Shown: positions 43,808 to 52,610, counted from the first letter of the stretch. The stretch is 64,000 bases of DNA from Streptomyces sp. NRRL B-1347 (GCF_000720325.1 NZ_JOJM01000004.1:186001-250000); one strand, 5' to 3'. Notes: generated from the letters alone by a model not told the origin. Numbers and translations: made by a program.

Positions 43808-45357
43808 GGGTAGTAGTCCGCGAGGTGCTGGAGCTGCGGCACACCGCTGCGCGCCACGGCGGCGAAGTAGGCGGCGTCGTGGGCCAGCGGGTCGAGGCGC
43901 GGGATGACCAGGTCCAGCGGCACCTCGCCCGCGGCGGCGAAGGCACCCGTGTCGCCCTCCGGCATGTCGCCGAACAGGGCGAGCGGCGCGTCGGGGTCGT
44001 CGAGCGGCCCGCCCCAGTCCGCGAGCGCGTCCTGCGCGGCGCGCCAGGCGGCCACCGGGTCCTCGCGGACCTTCTCCAGGGCCCGCTTGACGCCGGGCCA
44101 GTCGAGGGTGGCGTCGGTCCGGTTCGGATCCCGCACCGCCACGCGCCGGGAGAGCCCGGCCACCGTGAGCGCGCTCGTGTCCGTCGCCCCCGCGGCCGTC
44201 ATCAGCGCCCGCGTGCCGTAGAAGGGGCGGCCGCGCACCAGGACCAGGCGCACGTGGCGCTCGGTCGCGTCGATCAGGTTGCGGTACGGGTCCCGCGCCG
44301 GGTCGTGGCGTTCGAGGACGAGCAGGTCCGCGGCGCTGCCGCGTTCGAGCCGGCCCACCTGCGGACCCCAGGCGGTCGCGAGGGCGTCGCCGGGGTTCGC
44401 GGTCACCATGTCGCACAGCTCGCGGTCGGTGAAGCGGCCGCCGAGTTCGTGACGGTTGACGGCGTCGGCGACCTTGAGTTCGCCGAGCACGTTCTTGGTG
44501 CCCGAGGGCGACCAGTCGGAGCCGAGGGCGATGCGCAGCCCCTTCTTGTCCGCCTCCACCACGTCCGTCGTGTCGTGGTAGAGCCAGTAGTTGGAGAACG
44601 GCGACCAGACGACGGTGGCCTTCTCCGCGGCGTTGATCGCGGTCACCGCGCTCTGCCACTTCTTGAAGTCGGCCGCCGTCAGGGCGGTGGCGTGCACGCC
44701 GATCAGGCCCGGCTTCAGACACGGTTCGAGGTCGTCGAACTCGCGGTGCACGATCGAGCCGGGCTTCCCCTCGGCGACGTGGTAGATCAGCAGCCGCGTG
44801 CCGTCGAGCTTCGGCGCCCGCTCCTCGCGCAGCTCCTCGGCGTCGAGCTGGAGCGCGGCGGTCATCACCATGTCGGCGCCCGCGGGCAGCTTCTCGTTGT
44901 CGATGGTCCGCAGCAGCCAGCCGTCGACGGGGCGCGTCGACAGCGGGGCGCCCTGGATCGCCGTGACGCCGCCGACCAGCGCCTTCACCTCGACGTACTT
45001 GATCAGGGCTTCGGGCGCCGCCTGGCCGAGCACCTTGGCGGGCCAGGTGACCGACGTCGAGTAGTCGGGCGGGTGCTGCTCACCGACCCAGCGGTCGTGG
45101 TGCAGATAGGGGACGCCGACCGCCTCCCACAGCGGGAGCGTGTTGTAGAGGAGGTGGTTGTGCAGGTCGATCAGGCCCGGCAGGATCAGCGCGCCCGTGT
45201 CGACCACCGGCGCGCCGGAGAAGCCCGCGGGCGGCGCCTGCCCGGCCGGGCGCACCGCGGCGATGCGGCCGTCGTCACCGACGTACACGGCGCCCGGGTC
45301 GAGGATCCGGTGGTCGCTGTCGCAGGTGACCACCGTGCCGCGCAGCACGAGCGCCAT
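43804..45357 (-). CDS. Amidohydrolase family protein
   Basis: 517 residues from ATG 45357. Metal-dependent hydrolase of the amidohydrolase superfamily: LILPGLIDLHNHLLYNTL (HxH metal motif), IGVHATALTAADF (third His) and ALGSDWSPSGTKN (catalytic Asp), with the small beta-sandwich formed by N- and C-terminal parts (GSAADLLVLER). The family deaminates or dechlorinates ring compounds or hydrolyses amides. The C-terminal 110 residues are an extension beyond usual members. It overlaps the upstream UDG-like gene by 1 bp and the downstream S41 gene by 4 bp. Confidence 0.88.
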   Translation of the reverse strand: MALVLRGTVVTCDSDHRILDPGAVYVGDDGRIAAVRPAGQAPPAGFSGAPVVDTGALILPGLIDLHNHLLYNTLPLWEAVGVPYLHHDRWVGEQHPPDYSTSVTWPAKVLGQAAPEALIKYVEVKALVGGVTAIQGAPLSTRPVDGWLLRTIDNEKLPAGADMVMTAALQLDAEELREERAPKLDGTRLLIYHVAEGKPGSIVHREFDDLEPCLKPGLIGVHATALTAADFKKWQSAVTAINAAEKATVVWSPFSNYWLYHDTTDVVEADKKGLRIALGSDWSPSGTKNVLGELKVADAVNRHELGGRFTDRELCDMVTANPGDALATAWGPQVGRLERGSAADLLVLERHDPARDPYRNLIDATERHVRLVLVRGRPFYGTRALMTAAGATDTSALTVAGLSRRVAVRDPNRTDATLDWPGVKRALEKVREDPVAAWRAAQDALADWGGPLDDPDAPLALFGDMPEGDTGAFAAAGEVPLDLVIPRLDPLAHDAAYFAAVARSGVPQLQHLADYYP

Positions 45358-46118
45358 CAGCCCGGCGCCTTCCAGAGCAGCGTGTGCTTGTCGTCGGGCG
45401 AGGGGCGGCTGACGGAGTTCGTCCCGCCGCCGGCGCGCACCCAGGCGTCGTCGCCGAGGAAGCCGGGGGCGCCGAAGGGCAGGTCGTGGCGGGGGATCGC
45501 GCCGTAGTCGGACTCCAGGAACTGGGTGCCGTAGTTCGGCCCGGTGTTGTCGCCGTCCGGGTCGGGCGTCACGATCGACCGCAGCTGGGTGACGGCCGAG
45601 CGCCAGGCGTTGAGCAGGACCGTCGGGTCGTGGCTGGTCGGATGGGGCACCTCGACGAGCGGCACCTGGGGCCGGGTCGTCCACAGCCGCACCGCCTCCT
45701 GGGCCATGAAGCCCATGGCGACGACGGCCTCCAGGGTCGGGTCCGTCGCCCGGTCGAAGACGGCGTTGCGCCACTGCGTCTGCGGCGGGTCGGCGAGCCG
45801 CTCCTTCATCGCGAAGGCCCGGCTCGGCTGGACCGCGTACGCCCACGCGTTGAGGCAGACGTAGGAGCGGGTAAGCCCCAGCTTCGTGAGGAAGCCCTGC
45901 ACGCGCTGGCCGGCGTTGCCGACGAGGCTGCGCCCGGCGATCCGCTCGGTGGGGCCCGGATCCGATGCCACGATCAGTACGCGCGCTGTGCCGTCGAGCC
46001 GCCCGCGGTAGAAGATCGGCCCCCAGTCGAACCAGAACGCCTCCTTGACGGGCGGCTCGGGCACCTGGGCCAGCAACTCGGCGAACTGGGCCGTGGGCCC
46101 GCGGTCGAACTCCGCCAT
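45357..46118 (-). CDS. Uracil-DNA glycosylase superfamily-like protein
   Basis: 253 residues, GAGGAGG ribosome binding site. The middle reads RVLIVASDPGPTERIAGRSLVGNAGQRVQGFLTKLGL, then YVCLNAWAYAVQPS, which fits UDG-superfamily motif A (GxDPG-like) and the following helix. VEVPHPTSHDP fits the motif B His-Pro loop. The C-terminal 70 residues with YGTQFLESDYGAIPRHDLPFG are a special extension. It may not act on DNA, because its partners are a metal hydrolase and a peptidase. First gene of the three-gene unit. Confidence 0.72.
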   Translation of the reverse strand: MAEFDRGPTAQFAELLAQVPEPPVKEAFWFDWGPIFYRGRLDGTARVLIVASDPGPTERIAGRSLVGNAGQRVQGFLTKLGLTRSYVCLNAWAYAVQPSRAFAMKERLADPPQTQWRNAVFDRATDPTLEAVVAMGFMAQEAVRLWTTRPQVPLVEVPHPTSHDPTVLLNAWRSAVTQLRSIVTPDPDGDNTGPNYGTQFLESDYGAIPRHDLPFGAPGFLGDDAWVRAGGGTNSVSRPSPDDKHTLLWKAPG

Positions 46119-46174
46119 GGGTCAGCGCCTCCTCACCGGCCGGATGGTGCGGGCCCGTGAACACACGGGGCCCT

Positions 46175-46205
46175 CGGTCGCCGGGCCGCGTGGGCCCGGC
46201 GACCG
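46175..46205. terminator. Perfect 13-bp terminator hairpin
   Basis: CGGTCGCCGGGCC (46175-46187) and GGCCCGGCGACCG (46193-46205) are exact inverted copies with a 5-nt loop. It lies between the end of the phosphoesterase gene (46293) and the start of the UDG-like operon (46118), both on the minus strand, and so separates two transcription units. Confidence 0.8.
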
Positions 46206-46292
46206 AAACCGGTGTCCGTTTCAGTGCATCACCCTGCCCCGAAGGGTGCAAACGGTGGCATATCAGCTGTCACTCGCGGGCTTGTGCGCCCC

Positions 46293-47309
46293 TCAGCGGC
46301 TCAGCGGCACCGTGATCTGCTTCAGCCAGGCCCGGCGCGCGAAGTCGCGGGCCTTGATGACGACGGAGTCGCGGTGGACCTCGACCTGGAGGCCCTGGTT
46401 GAAGGAGCCCTCGACGGCGACCTCGCCGCCCTTGCCGTCGTCGCGGTAGCCGGTCTGGATCGCACCCGTGTTGACCACCGTGAACCCGTTGAGGTTCGCG
46501 GTGCCGGGCACGACGCGGCGCACCACCCAGTCGGACAGGTCGAGGTCCCAGTGGGTGTGGCCGGAGAAGAGGAACACGTCGGGGTGGCGGCCGAGCAGGC
46601 CCAGCAGGCGGTCGGCCTGGAGGTAGTCGCTCGCGTAGAGCTTGTTGCGGGTGCCGGAGACCGTGTTGGGCAGCGGGTGGTGGGTGATGACCATGACCGG
46701 CCTGCGGCGCCGCGACCAGTGCCAGAGCCGGTCCTCCAGCCACGCGAACTGCGCGTCGCTGAGCCACACTTCGTCCCAGAGCTTCGGGTCGTGGAAGTGC
46801 GCGTACCGCTCGGTGCCGAGGGCGAGCACCGGGATGCCGCCGAACGACGTCTCCGCGTGCACCGAACCGCGCCCGGCGAACCGGTAGAAGCTGCGGAAGA
46901 GCGAGTCCTCGGTGGTGCCGTTGGGCCAGGTGTCCTGGGCCAGCGTGTCGGGGTCGCGCCACTTCGGCACGTAGAACTCGTGGTTGCCGATCGCCCAGGA
47001 CACGCTGCGCGGGTGGGAGTGCCGCCGGAGTTCGGCGCTGACCTGCGCGTACTCGAAGTCGTAGCCGCGCGGCGTGATGTCGCCCGCGACGGCGAGGCCC
47101 GCGCTGCGCGGGTTCACGGCCGCCATGTCGTCCAGGGCCCGGCCGAAGTCGCGCAGGTCGCCCTGGATGTCGCTGATGACGTTGAACCGCACGACGTCCC
47201 GGCCGCGCCACCGCTCGGGGTGCGCGGCGGGGACGGCGTGGGCCTGCGGGGCGAGGGCGGTGGTCGCCAGGGCGCCGCCGCTCGCGGCGAGGAGGGTTCT
47301 GCGGTCCAT
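46293..47309 (-). CDS. Secreted calcineurin-like metallophosphoesterase
   Basis: 338 residues from ATG 47309. N-terminal signal MDRRTLLAASGGALATTALA with a twin Arg, probably Tat, cleaved near AHA-VPAA. All metallophosphoesterase motifs are present: NVISDIQGDL, AGDITP, IGNHEFY, VITHHPLPN and FSGHTHWD. Two-metal phosphoesterase acting outside the cell; the substrate is unknown. It ends before a strong terminator and is divergent from the TIM-barrel-like secreted protein gene. Confidence 0.92.
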   Translation of the reverse strand: MDRRTLLAASGGALATTALAPQAHAVPAAHPERWRGRDVVRFNVISDIQGDLRDFGRALDDMAAVNPRSAGLAVAGDITPRGYDFEYAQVSAELRRHSHPRSVSWAIGNHEFYVPKWRDPDTLAQDTWPNGTTEDSLFRSFYRFAGRGSVHAETSFGGIPVLALGTERYAHFHDPKLWDEVWLSDAQFAWLEDRLWHWSRRRRPVMVITHHPLPNTVSGTRNKLYASDYLQADRLLGLLGRHPDVFLFSGHTHWDLDLSDWVVRRVVPGTANLNGFTVVNTGAIQTGYRDDGKGGEVAVEGSFNQGLQVEVHRDSVVIKARDFARRAWLKQITVPLSR

Positions 47310-47677
47310 GGGTGGCTCCGTGAGGTGCGTGATGGTGGAAGAGGGGAGTGATGTGCGCAGGGTGTTGTCGGTGAACCTCACGGGGCCCCGGTGCCTTCCC
47401 TGCCACGCGCGGTGGGCAGGTGCGTGTATCAGGCATGAACATCTGACGGGGGCGTCGGAGACCGGCCGGGCGCGGAAGTATCGGTCGGCGGCGGCTTGCG
47501 GCGGTCCGCAGGCCCTGGCGATGTCGACTTTGGTTACGCGGGACGGGACCGATGCCCGATGAGCGGCCCACCCCCGACGACCGATGCTCGGGGTGATCCG
47601 ACCGCGACCGGGCATCCGGGCGGGACCAACCGTCCGAGCGGGACCGGCGATCCGACCGCGACCAACAGGAGCACGTG
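47310..47677. other. 368-bp divergent intergenic region
   Basis: No gene is supported here. A 15-bp direct repeat GATCCGACCGCGACC occurs at 47595-47609 and 47649-47663, within a run of related GGGACC/GGCGATCC words close to the start of the next gene. The region must hold promoters for the two divergent secreted-protein genes, but no clear -10/-35 pair was identified. Confidence 0.4.
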
Positions 47678-48835
47678 ATGCGGAACGAAGGCATGACCAG
47701 AGGGCGATTCCTCACCGGCGCGGCAGCGGCGGCGGGCGCCGCCGCCCTCGCGGGCCCGGCGCTGTCCGGGACACCGGCGGCCGCCGCGCCGCACCCGGGC
47801 GGCGCCGAGGAAGCCGCCGCCCGGCGCGGACTGACGTACCGGGGCGTCATGTACGAGTGCGGGGACGGAGATACGCCCGACATCAGCTGGAACCGCACCC
47901 GGATGCGCTCCGACCTGCGGAGCATCAAGCGCGCGCTGCACGCGAACTCGGTCGTGGTCTACGGCACCGGCGTCGAGCGCATGGCCGCCACGGCCGCCGA
48001 GGCGGCCGAGCACGGACTGCACGTGTGGCTCCAGCCGCGCCTGGCCGACCTTCCCGAACGCCAGATCCTCGACCACCTCGCCGAGACCGGCAGACAGGCC
48101 GAACGGCTGCGGCGCCAGGGCGCGCGGGTGTACCTCAGCGTGGGCTGCGAGTTCATCCTGTTCGTCCCCGGGATCGTGCCCGGGGACGACGCCCTGGAGC
48201 GGGTCGAGAACATGCTCAAGGGCAACTGGGACCCCGAGAAGGCGCAGCGCAAGCTGGACCGGCTCATCCCGCTCGCCGCGCGCACCGCGCGACGCGTCTT
48301 CCACGGACCGCTCACCTACGGCGCCGCGCACGAAGACGCCGTCGACTGGAGCCTGTTCGACATCGTCAGCGTCAACTACTACTCCTACTTCGCCGATCCG
48401 CGCGGCTACTTCAAGGAGCTCGACCCCTACCGGAAGTGGGGCAAGCCCGTGGCCATCACCGAGTGCGGCACCTGCACGTTCCGGGGCGCTCCCGAAGCGG
48501 GCGGCATGGGCTGGAACACCATCGACTACAGCAAGCCCAAGCCGGAGACGCGCCCCGACCTCCGGCGCAGCGAACGCACCCAGGCCCGCTATCTGAGCCA
48601 GATCCTCGACGTGTTCGAGCGGATGAACCTGCACGCGGCGATGGTGTACGAGTTCGTGTCCCCGCAGTCGCCCCACCGCCGCGAGCGGCGCTACGACCTG
48701 GACATGGCCAGCTACAGCCTCACCAAGGCCATCTGGAGCACCGAGGACGACCCGACCGCGCGGTGGCACTGGGAGCCCAAGGAGTCCTTCCACGCGGTGG
48801 CCGAGCACTTCGCCCGCGCCGGCCGCCCCGCGTGA
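47678..48835 (+). CDS. Secreted TIM-barrel-like protein of the Streptomyces 'abortive infection protein' group
   Basis: 385 residues from ATG 47678 (AGGAGC upstream). N-terminal signal TRGRFLTGAAAAAGAAALAG. The body resembles a glycoside-hydrolase-like barrel: RGVMYECGDGDTPDISWNRT, NSVVVYGTGVERM, LHVWLQPRL, VYLSVGCEFILF, DIVSVNYYSYF and KPVAITECGTC, with Glu residues at strand ends suitable for catalysis. Relatives in databases carry the label 'abortive phage infection protein', but the sequence gives no evidence for phage defence. A sugar-acting secreted enzyme is more likely. Confidence 0.8.
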   Translation: MRNEGMTRGRFLTGAAAAAGAAALAGPALSGTPAAAAPHPGGAEEAAARRGLTYRGVMYECGDGDTPDISWNRTRMRSDLRSIKRALHANSVVVYGTGVERMAATAAEAAEHGLHVWLQPRLADLPERQILDHLAETGRQAERLRRQGARVYLSVGCEFILFVPGIVPGDDALERVENMLKGNWDPEKAQRKLDRLIPLAARTARRVFHGPLTYGAAHEDAVDWSLFDIVSVNYYSYFADPRGYFKELDPYRKWGKPVAITECGTCTFRGAPEAGGMGWNTIDYSKPKPETRPDLRRSERTQARYLSQILDVFERMNLHAAMVYEFVSPQSPHRRERRYDLDMASYSLTKAIWSTEDDPTARWHWEPKESFHAVAEHFARAGRPA

Positions 48836-48855
48836 CGGCCCCGCCGCAGGGGCCG
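48836..48855. terminator. Hairpin after the TIM-barrel-like gene
   Basis: CGGCCCC (48836-48842) pairs with GGGGCCG (48849-48855) around a 6-nt loop, starting right after the stop codon of the upstream gene. Confidence 0.6.
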
Positions 48856-48943
48856 CAGGAACCGGCACCGGACGGCATACGTTGTCGTACACGAGGACGG
48901 CGGGTCGGGCTCGCCCGCCGACGAGGGAGATGAGGGCGCAGTG

Positions 48944-49198
48944 ATGAGTGAGAAGGCCCGGAAGCTGTTCGAGGCACTGGACCTCGATCACAACGGGACC
49001 CTGACCCGCGAAGAGGTGATCATCGCCTTGCGGACCAAGGGCCCGTCCCTGGCCGCCTCCGGGGACCTGCCGTTCTGGGGGCTCGGGGACGTCGACGACT
49101 CCTCGGCGCTGTTCGACGCCGCCGATCAGAACGGGGACGCGGTGCTGACCCTGGAGGAGTTCTCCGCGGTGGTGGACCGCCGCTTCGGCTGGCGCTGA
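48944..49198 (+). CDS. EF-hand calcium-binding protein
   Basis: 84 residues from ATG 48944. Two EF-hand loops with full ligand spacing: DLDHNGTLTREE (residues about 13-24) and DQNGDAVLTLEE (about 62-73), separated by a linker with LAASGDLPFWGLGDVDDSS. This is the calmodulin-like/calerythrin-type small EF-hand family of Streptomyces. It is cytoplasmic and probably a Ca2+ buffer or sensor. GGGAG lies about 15 nt upstream. Confidence 0.93.
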   Translation: MSEKARKLFEALDLDHNGTLTREEVIIALRTKGPSLAASGDLPFWGLGDVDDSSALFDAADQNGDAVLTLEEFSAVVDRRFGWR

Positions 49199-49215
49199 GG
49201 CGGGCCCGCCGCCGG

Positions 49216-49734
49216 TCAGAGGCGCTTGCGGTACCAGCGCTCGGCGTAGACGTCGTCGTTGTGCCGCGCGGTCCTTTCGTAGCCGTTGCGCTCGTACAGC
49301 GACCACGCCTCCGTGAGGTCGCTGCGGGTGTCGAGCAGGACGGCCCGGGCCCCGAGCGCCCGGGCCGCGTCCTCGGCGGCCGCCAGGAGGACCGGGCCGC
49401 CGCCGGTGCCGCGGGCTTCCTTGCGTACGAAGAGCCGCTTGAGCTCGGCGGCCGGTTCCTGCCCGGCCACGCCGCCACCCGTGAAGAGGCGCACCCCGGC
49501 CGTGCCCGCGGGCTCTCCCCCGTACCGGCCGAGGAGGAGCACCCCGGAGGGCGGGGCGAGCGTGGCGTGGTCGTTCGCCGCGACGACCTCGCGCTCCAGC
49601 TCCTCGGGCGGGGTGTCCCGCCCCTCGTGCACCTGGAACCAGCGGTCGCTCATCTCCGTGTAGTACGCGCGCCACAGGGCGAGCGCGGCAGGAGAGTCGG
49701 CGGGCTCGGGGGAGATGGTCCAGGCAGTCGTCAT
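49216..49734 (-). CDS. GNAT family N-acetyltransferase
   Basis: 172 residues from ATG 49734 (an ATG at 49743 adds three residues). GNAT motif A is AELKRLFVRKEARGTGGGPVLLAAAEDAARALGARAVLLDT, with acetyl-CoA loop R-x-x-G-x-G, then motif B AWSLYERNGYERTA. The substrate is unknown. It is convergent with the EF-hand gene and divergent from the rodlin gene. Confidence 0.9.
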   Translation of the reverse strand: MTTAWTISPEPADSPAALALWRAYYTEMSDRWFQVHEGRDTPPEELEREVVAANDHATLAPPSGVLLLGRYGGEPAGTAGVRLFTGGGVAGQEPAAELKRLFVRKEARGTGGGPVLLAAAEDAARALGARAVLLDTRSDLTEAWSLYERNGYERTARHNDDVYAERWYRKRL

Positions 49735-49922
49735 GGCGGACATTCTCGGATGACGGGGCCGGCGCCCCGCAACCGGATTCCGACCGGGCCGCGGACGCCG
49801 GTGACACGGGTCGCTCCGGTGGGCCGTCCGAGCGAAGTCGAGCAACCACTGCCCCGCGCGGCAGTTACCCAGGGTGCTCCTGGACAGGGGCTGAGCCACG
49901 GCTTATGAGAAGGGAAACCCTT

Positions 49923-50336
49923 GTGCTGAAGAAGGTTATGGCGGCCACCGCGGTCACGGCGTCCGCAGTGGGCATGGTCGGTGCGCTGGCACCCGCCGCG
50001 AACGCCATCGGCGACGACCACGGCACCACCTCGAAGAGCGGCAACGGCGCGTCGGAGGCGTTCGGCAACTCCGACACCCACGGCGACATGAGCCTGCAGG
50101 GCTCCATCGCCCAGGGCACCCTCAACAAGCCCTGCATCGGCCTGCCCGCCAAGGTCAACGCCGGGGCGATCGTGGGCATCTTCGTCCCGGTCGCGGTCCA
50201 GGACATCCCGGTCCTGTCGGCGCCGCAGAACCAGCAGTGCACCGAGAACGCGACCCAGGCCAAGGGCGACGAGCCGGCGTCGCACATCCTGGACGACATC
50301 TCGGCCCTGTCCGGCAACGGCGCGGGCAACGGCTGA
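49923..50336 (+). CDS. Rodlin, spore/aerial hypha surface protein
   Basis: 137 residues from GTG 49923, with AAGGGA 8 nt upstream. Signal peptide LKKVMAATAVTASAVGMVGA cleaved near ANA-IGDD. Mature features from recall of RdlA/RdlB: N-terminal IGDDHG, NGNGASEAFGNS, TLNKPCIGLP and NQQCTENATQAKGD, with the two conserved cysteines. Rodlins organise chaplin fibrils into the rodlet layer on aerial hyphae and spores. Here only one copy is present, and no chaplin gene is adjacent. Its expression should be developmental. Confidence 0.92.
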   Translation: MLKKVMAATAVTASAVGMVGALAPAANAIGDDHGTTSKSGNGASEAFGNSDTHGDMSLQGSIAQGTLNKPCIGLPAKVNAGAIVGIFVPVAVQDIPVLSAPQNQQCTENATQAKGDEPASHILDDISALSGNGAGNG

Positions 50337-50358
50337 CGTTCCCCCGCCCCTCCGCCCC

Positions 50359-50390
50359 AGCGGGCCGCCACCTCCCCTCGGCGGCCCGCT
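50359..50390. terminator. Perfect 11-bp terminator hairpin after rodlin
   Basis: AGCGGGCCGCC (50359-50369) and GGCGGCCCGCT (50380-50390) are exact inverted copies with a 10-nt loop, 22 bp after the rodlin stop and before the convergent propeller-like gene. It can work in both directions. Confidence 0.8.
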
Positions 50391-50418
50391 GCGCTGTGCG
50401 CGCTTGCCCAAGTCCTGC

Positions 50419-51537
50419 TCAGTCGAACCGCAGGATGCGTGGGGTGAAGGTGCTCTCGGGGCCGCCGGCGCGGCCGACCGACCACACCGTCGACGTGCCC
50501 GGCACCGGTGCGAGGCGCAGCAGTGAGGAGTCGCTCTCCCCGGCCACCGTCGGTTCGTCGTACTCCGTGAAGGACTGCCCGTCCCAGGCGAGGAAGTCCG
50601 GCCCCGGGACGATCGGCGGCACGCCGCCCGGCGGGGCGAACTTCTGCGAGCGGGTCACCGCGACCCAGCCGAGCGAGCCGGACGCGGTGGGGGTGAGCGA
50701 GGTGACCGAGCCGAAGTTGGTGGGCATGACGACCCGGTTCCACGCCTGCCCGTTGAAGCGGGCCAGCAGGGGCGGAATGGGGCGGCCCGGCGGGCCGCCG
50801 ATGAACCCGCCGGTGCCGCCCGCCCAGACCTCCGTCGGCGAGACCGCGAGGACACTGCCCACGGCCGCGCGCGGGAACCCGTACACGATCGTCTGCTGCC
50901 ACTCCTGTCCGTTCCAGTGCGACACGGCCGCCCCCGCGTCGCTCGCGCCCGCGGCCCAGACGTCGTCGGCCGCCTTGACGTGCAGCCCGTACACGGTTCC
51001 CGGCGGCACCGGCATGTCCTGCCAGCCGCGGCCGTCCCGGCGCAGCAACGCCTGCGCGCCGCCGCGCGAACCGATCAGCCAGGTCTCGCCGCCGCCCGTG
51101 AAGACCTTGGTCAGGGCGACCCCGCTCGGCGGCCGGCTCTCGCGCCAGGCGGTGCCGTTGGAGCGGAGCAGGCGCGAGCCGCCCGCCGAGTCGCGGCCGA
51201 CCGCCCAAACTTGCTTCGGCGCGGTCGCGGCGACGGAGAGCAGCTCTCCCTGCCAGCGGATCCCGCGCAGGCCCTGGCGCTGCCACTCCTGTCCGTTCCA
51301 GCGCAGCACCAGCGGGAAGCCCGGTGCCTCACGGCCGACGGCGTCGGTACCCACCGCCCACGCCCGGTCGGGCCCGACCGCCACGGCCTCGTTGAGCCCG
51401 GCCTGCGGGCGCACCTGCGCCGGGACCGGTACGTGTTGCCAGGACGAGGTCTCCGCCGCGGCCGAGGACAACGCGGTGACGAGGGTCATGGCCACCGCGA
51501 GGGCCGCGACGGACAGTCTGCGTGCCATGCGTGCCAT
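50419..51537 (-). CDS. Secreted propeller-like repeat protein, paralogue 2
   Basis: 372 residues from ATG 51537, GGGGAGG ribosome binding site. Signal peptide ARRLSVAALAVAMTLVTALS with cleavage near AAA-ETSS. The mature part is built of about seven repeats with D/E-x-x-W-A-x-G (RAWAVGTD, QVWAVGRD, DVWAAGASD, EVWAGGTGG) alternating with WNGQEWQ-type strands. This pattern is a beta-propeller like sialidase/WD-type folds. It begins 3 bp after its paralogue ends, so both are in one operon. A role in cell-surface binding is inferred. Confidence 0.85.
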   Translation of the reverse strand: MARMARRLSVAALAVAMTLVTALSSAAAETSSWQHVPVPAQVRPQAGLNEAVAVGPDRAWAVGTDAVGREAPGFPLVLRWNGQEWQRQGLRGIRWQGELLSVAATAPKQVWAVGRDSAGGSRLLRSNGTAWRESRPPSGVALTKVFTGGGETWLIGSRGGAQALLRRDGRGWQDMPVPPGTVYGLHVKAADDVWAAGASDAGAAVSHWNGQEWQQTIVYGFPRAAVGSVLAVSPTEVWAGGTGGFIGGPPGRPIPPLLARFNGQAWNRVVMPTNFGSVTSLTPTASGSLGWVAVTRSQKFAPPGGVPPIVPGPDFLAWDGQSFTEYDEPTVAGESDSSLLRLAPVPGTSTVWSVGRAGGPESTFTPRILRFD

Positions 51538-51539
51538 GG

Positions 51540-52610
51540 TCAGCCTCCCCGCTTCTCGCTCATCAGGTTCGGTTTCGAGCCGTAGATCTCGACGGTTCCG
51601 AAGGCCAGGAGAGAGGACCCGACCCGCGCCAGCGCCCGCGGCTTGACGGCGATCGCGTTCGTACGGTTCGGACCGTAGGAGTAGGTGACGCGGGTGCCGT
51701 CCACCCGCGCGTACTTCGACTGGAACGCGCGGTCGCTGCGCAGCGGCAGCCACAGCGCGCCGTCGGGGCCGCGCACCATGCCCTCGGTGTAGGTGTCGCC
51801 CAGCGGCGGGTAGGTGGTGCGCCAGGCGCTCCCGTTCCAGGTCATCAGGTAGGTGCGGGCCACGCCGTCGGTGTACTGGCTGCCGCCGAGCGTGGCCCGG
51901 CCGGACGGTTCGAGCAGGATGGTGTGCACGTTGCTGTTCGACGGCAGCGGCACCTTCGCGTCCCGCCACGCCGTGCCGTCCCAGTGCAGGACGGTGGTCC
52001 CGGTGGTGGTGCTCGCCCAGGCCCAGACGTCGTCGGCCGTGCGCGCGGTGATCCCCATCAGGTACAGCACGCCTTCAGGCGTGGACTGCGTGGTCCAGCC
52101 GGAGCTGTCGTAGTGCAGCACCTTGAGGCCGGTGGAGTCCTCGCCGACCACCCACGCGGCGCCCGGTACGGCGGTGAAGTCCTGGTAGGTCCACAGGGTC
52201 TGCGGCAGCGGGACGGCGCTCCACTTGCCCGCCGCCGTCCGGCGCAGGATCTCGCCCTCCCCGGCGCGGTTGTGCAGGGCCCACATCTCCTCGCCGACGA
52301 ACTCCACCTCGCGGATCCAGCCGGGCTCTCCGGCACCGGGGAAGGTGCTGTCCCGGCTCCACGCCGAGCCGTCCCACCGGTACAACAACGGCCGCAGGCC
52401 GTCGGAGGCGTGCTCGTACGCGGTCGCCCACACCTCGCTCGGCCCGCGGGCGGCGATGTCGGACGCGGTCACCGGCGGGGGAGCCGCCGGAACCGCTACG
52501 TCCGACCAGCCCGGCCTGCCCGCGGTGGGCGGTGCGTCAGCCGCGGCCGGCGACACCACCGCGGCACACGCGAGGACGAGACAGACAACGACCGCACGGA
52601 GACCGTTCAC
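51540..52610 (-). CDS. Secreted propeller-like repeat protein, paralogue 1
   Basis: 356 residues from GTG 52610 (GGGGGG just upstream), chosen because the signal peptide NGLRAVVVCLVLACAAVVSP then begins at once. An upstream ATG at 52688 would add 26 residues before it. Repeats of the kind EVWATAYEH, EMWALHNR, AAWVVGEDS and DVWAWAS alternate with WDGSAW/WDGTAW/WNGSAW strands, as in the gene just downstream, so the two are duplicates with a shared propeller. No transmembrane or enzyme motif is seen. Confidence 0.85.
   Translation of the reverse strand: MNGLRAVVVCLVLACAAVVSPAAADAPPTAGRPGWSDVAVPAAPPPVTASDIAARGPSEVWATAYEHASDGLRPLLYRWDGSAWSRDSTFPGAGEPGWIREVEFVGEEMWALHNRAGEGEILRRTAAGKWSAVPLPQTLWTYQDFTAVPGAAWVVGEDSTGLKVLHYDSSGWTTQSTPEGVLYLMGITARTADDVWAWASTTTGTTVLHWDGTAWRDAKVPLPSNSNVHTILLEPSGRATLGGSQYTDGVARTYLMTWNGSAWRTTYPPLGDTYTEGMVRGPDGALWLPLRSDRAFQSKYARVDGTRVTYSYGPNRTNAIAVKPRALARVGSSLLAFGTVEIYGSKPNLMSEKRGG

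Noticed and set aside
47678..48835. Phage defence (abortive infection) function
   Set aside because: The label is attached to this family in databases, but the protein is secreted and resembles a glycoside-hydrolase barrel. Nothing in the sequence or neighbours supports defence.
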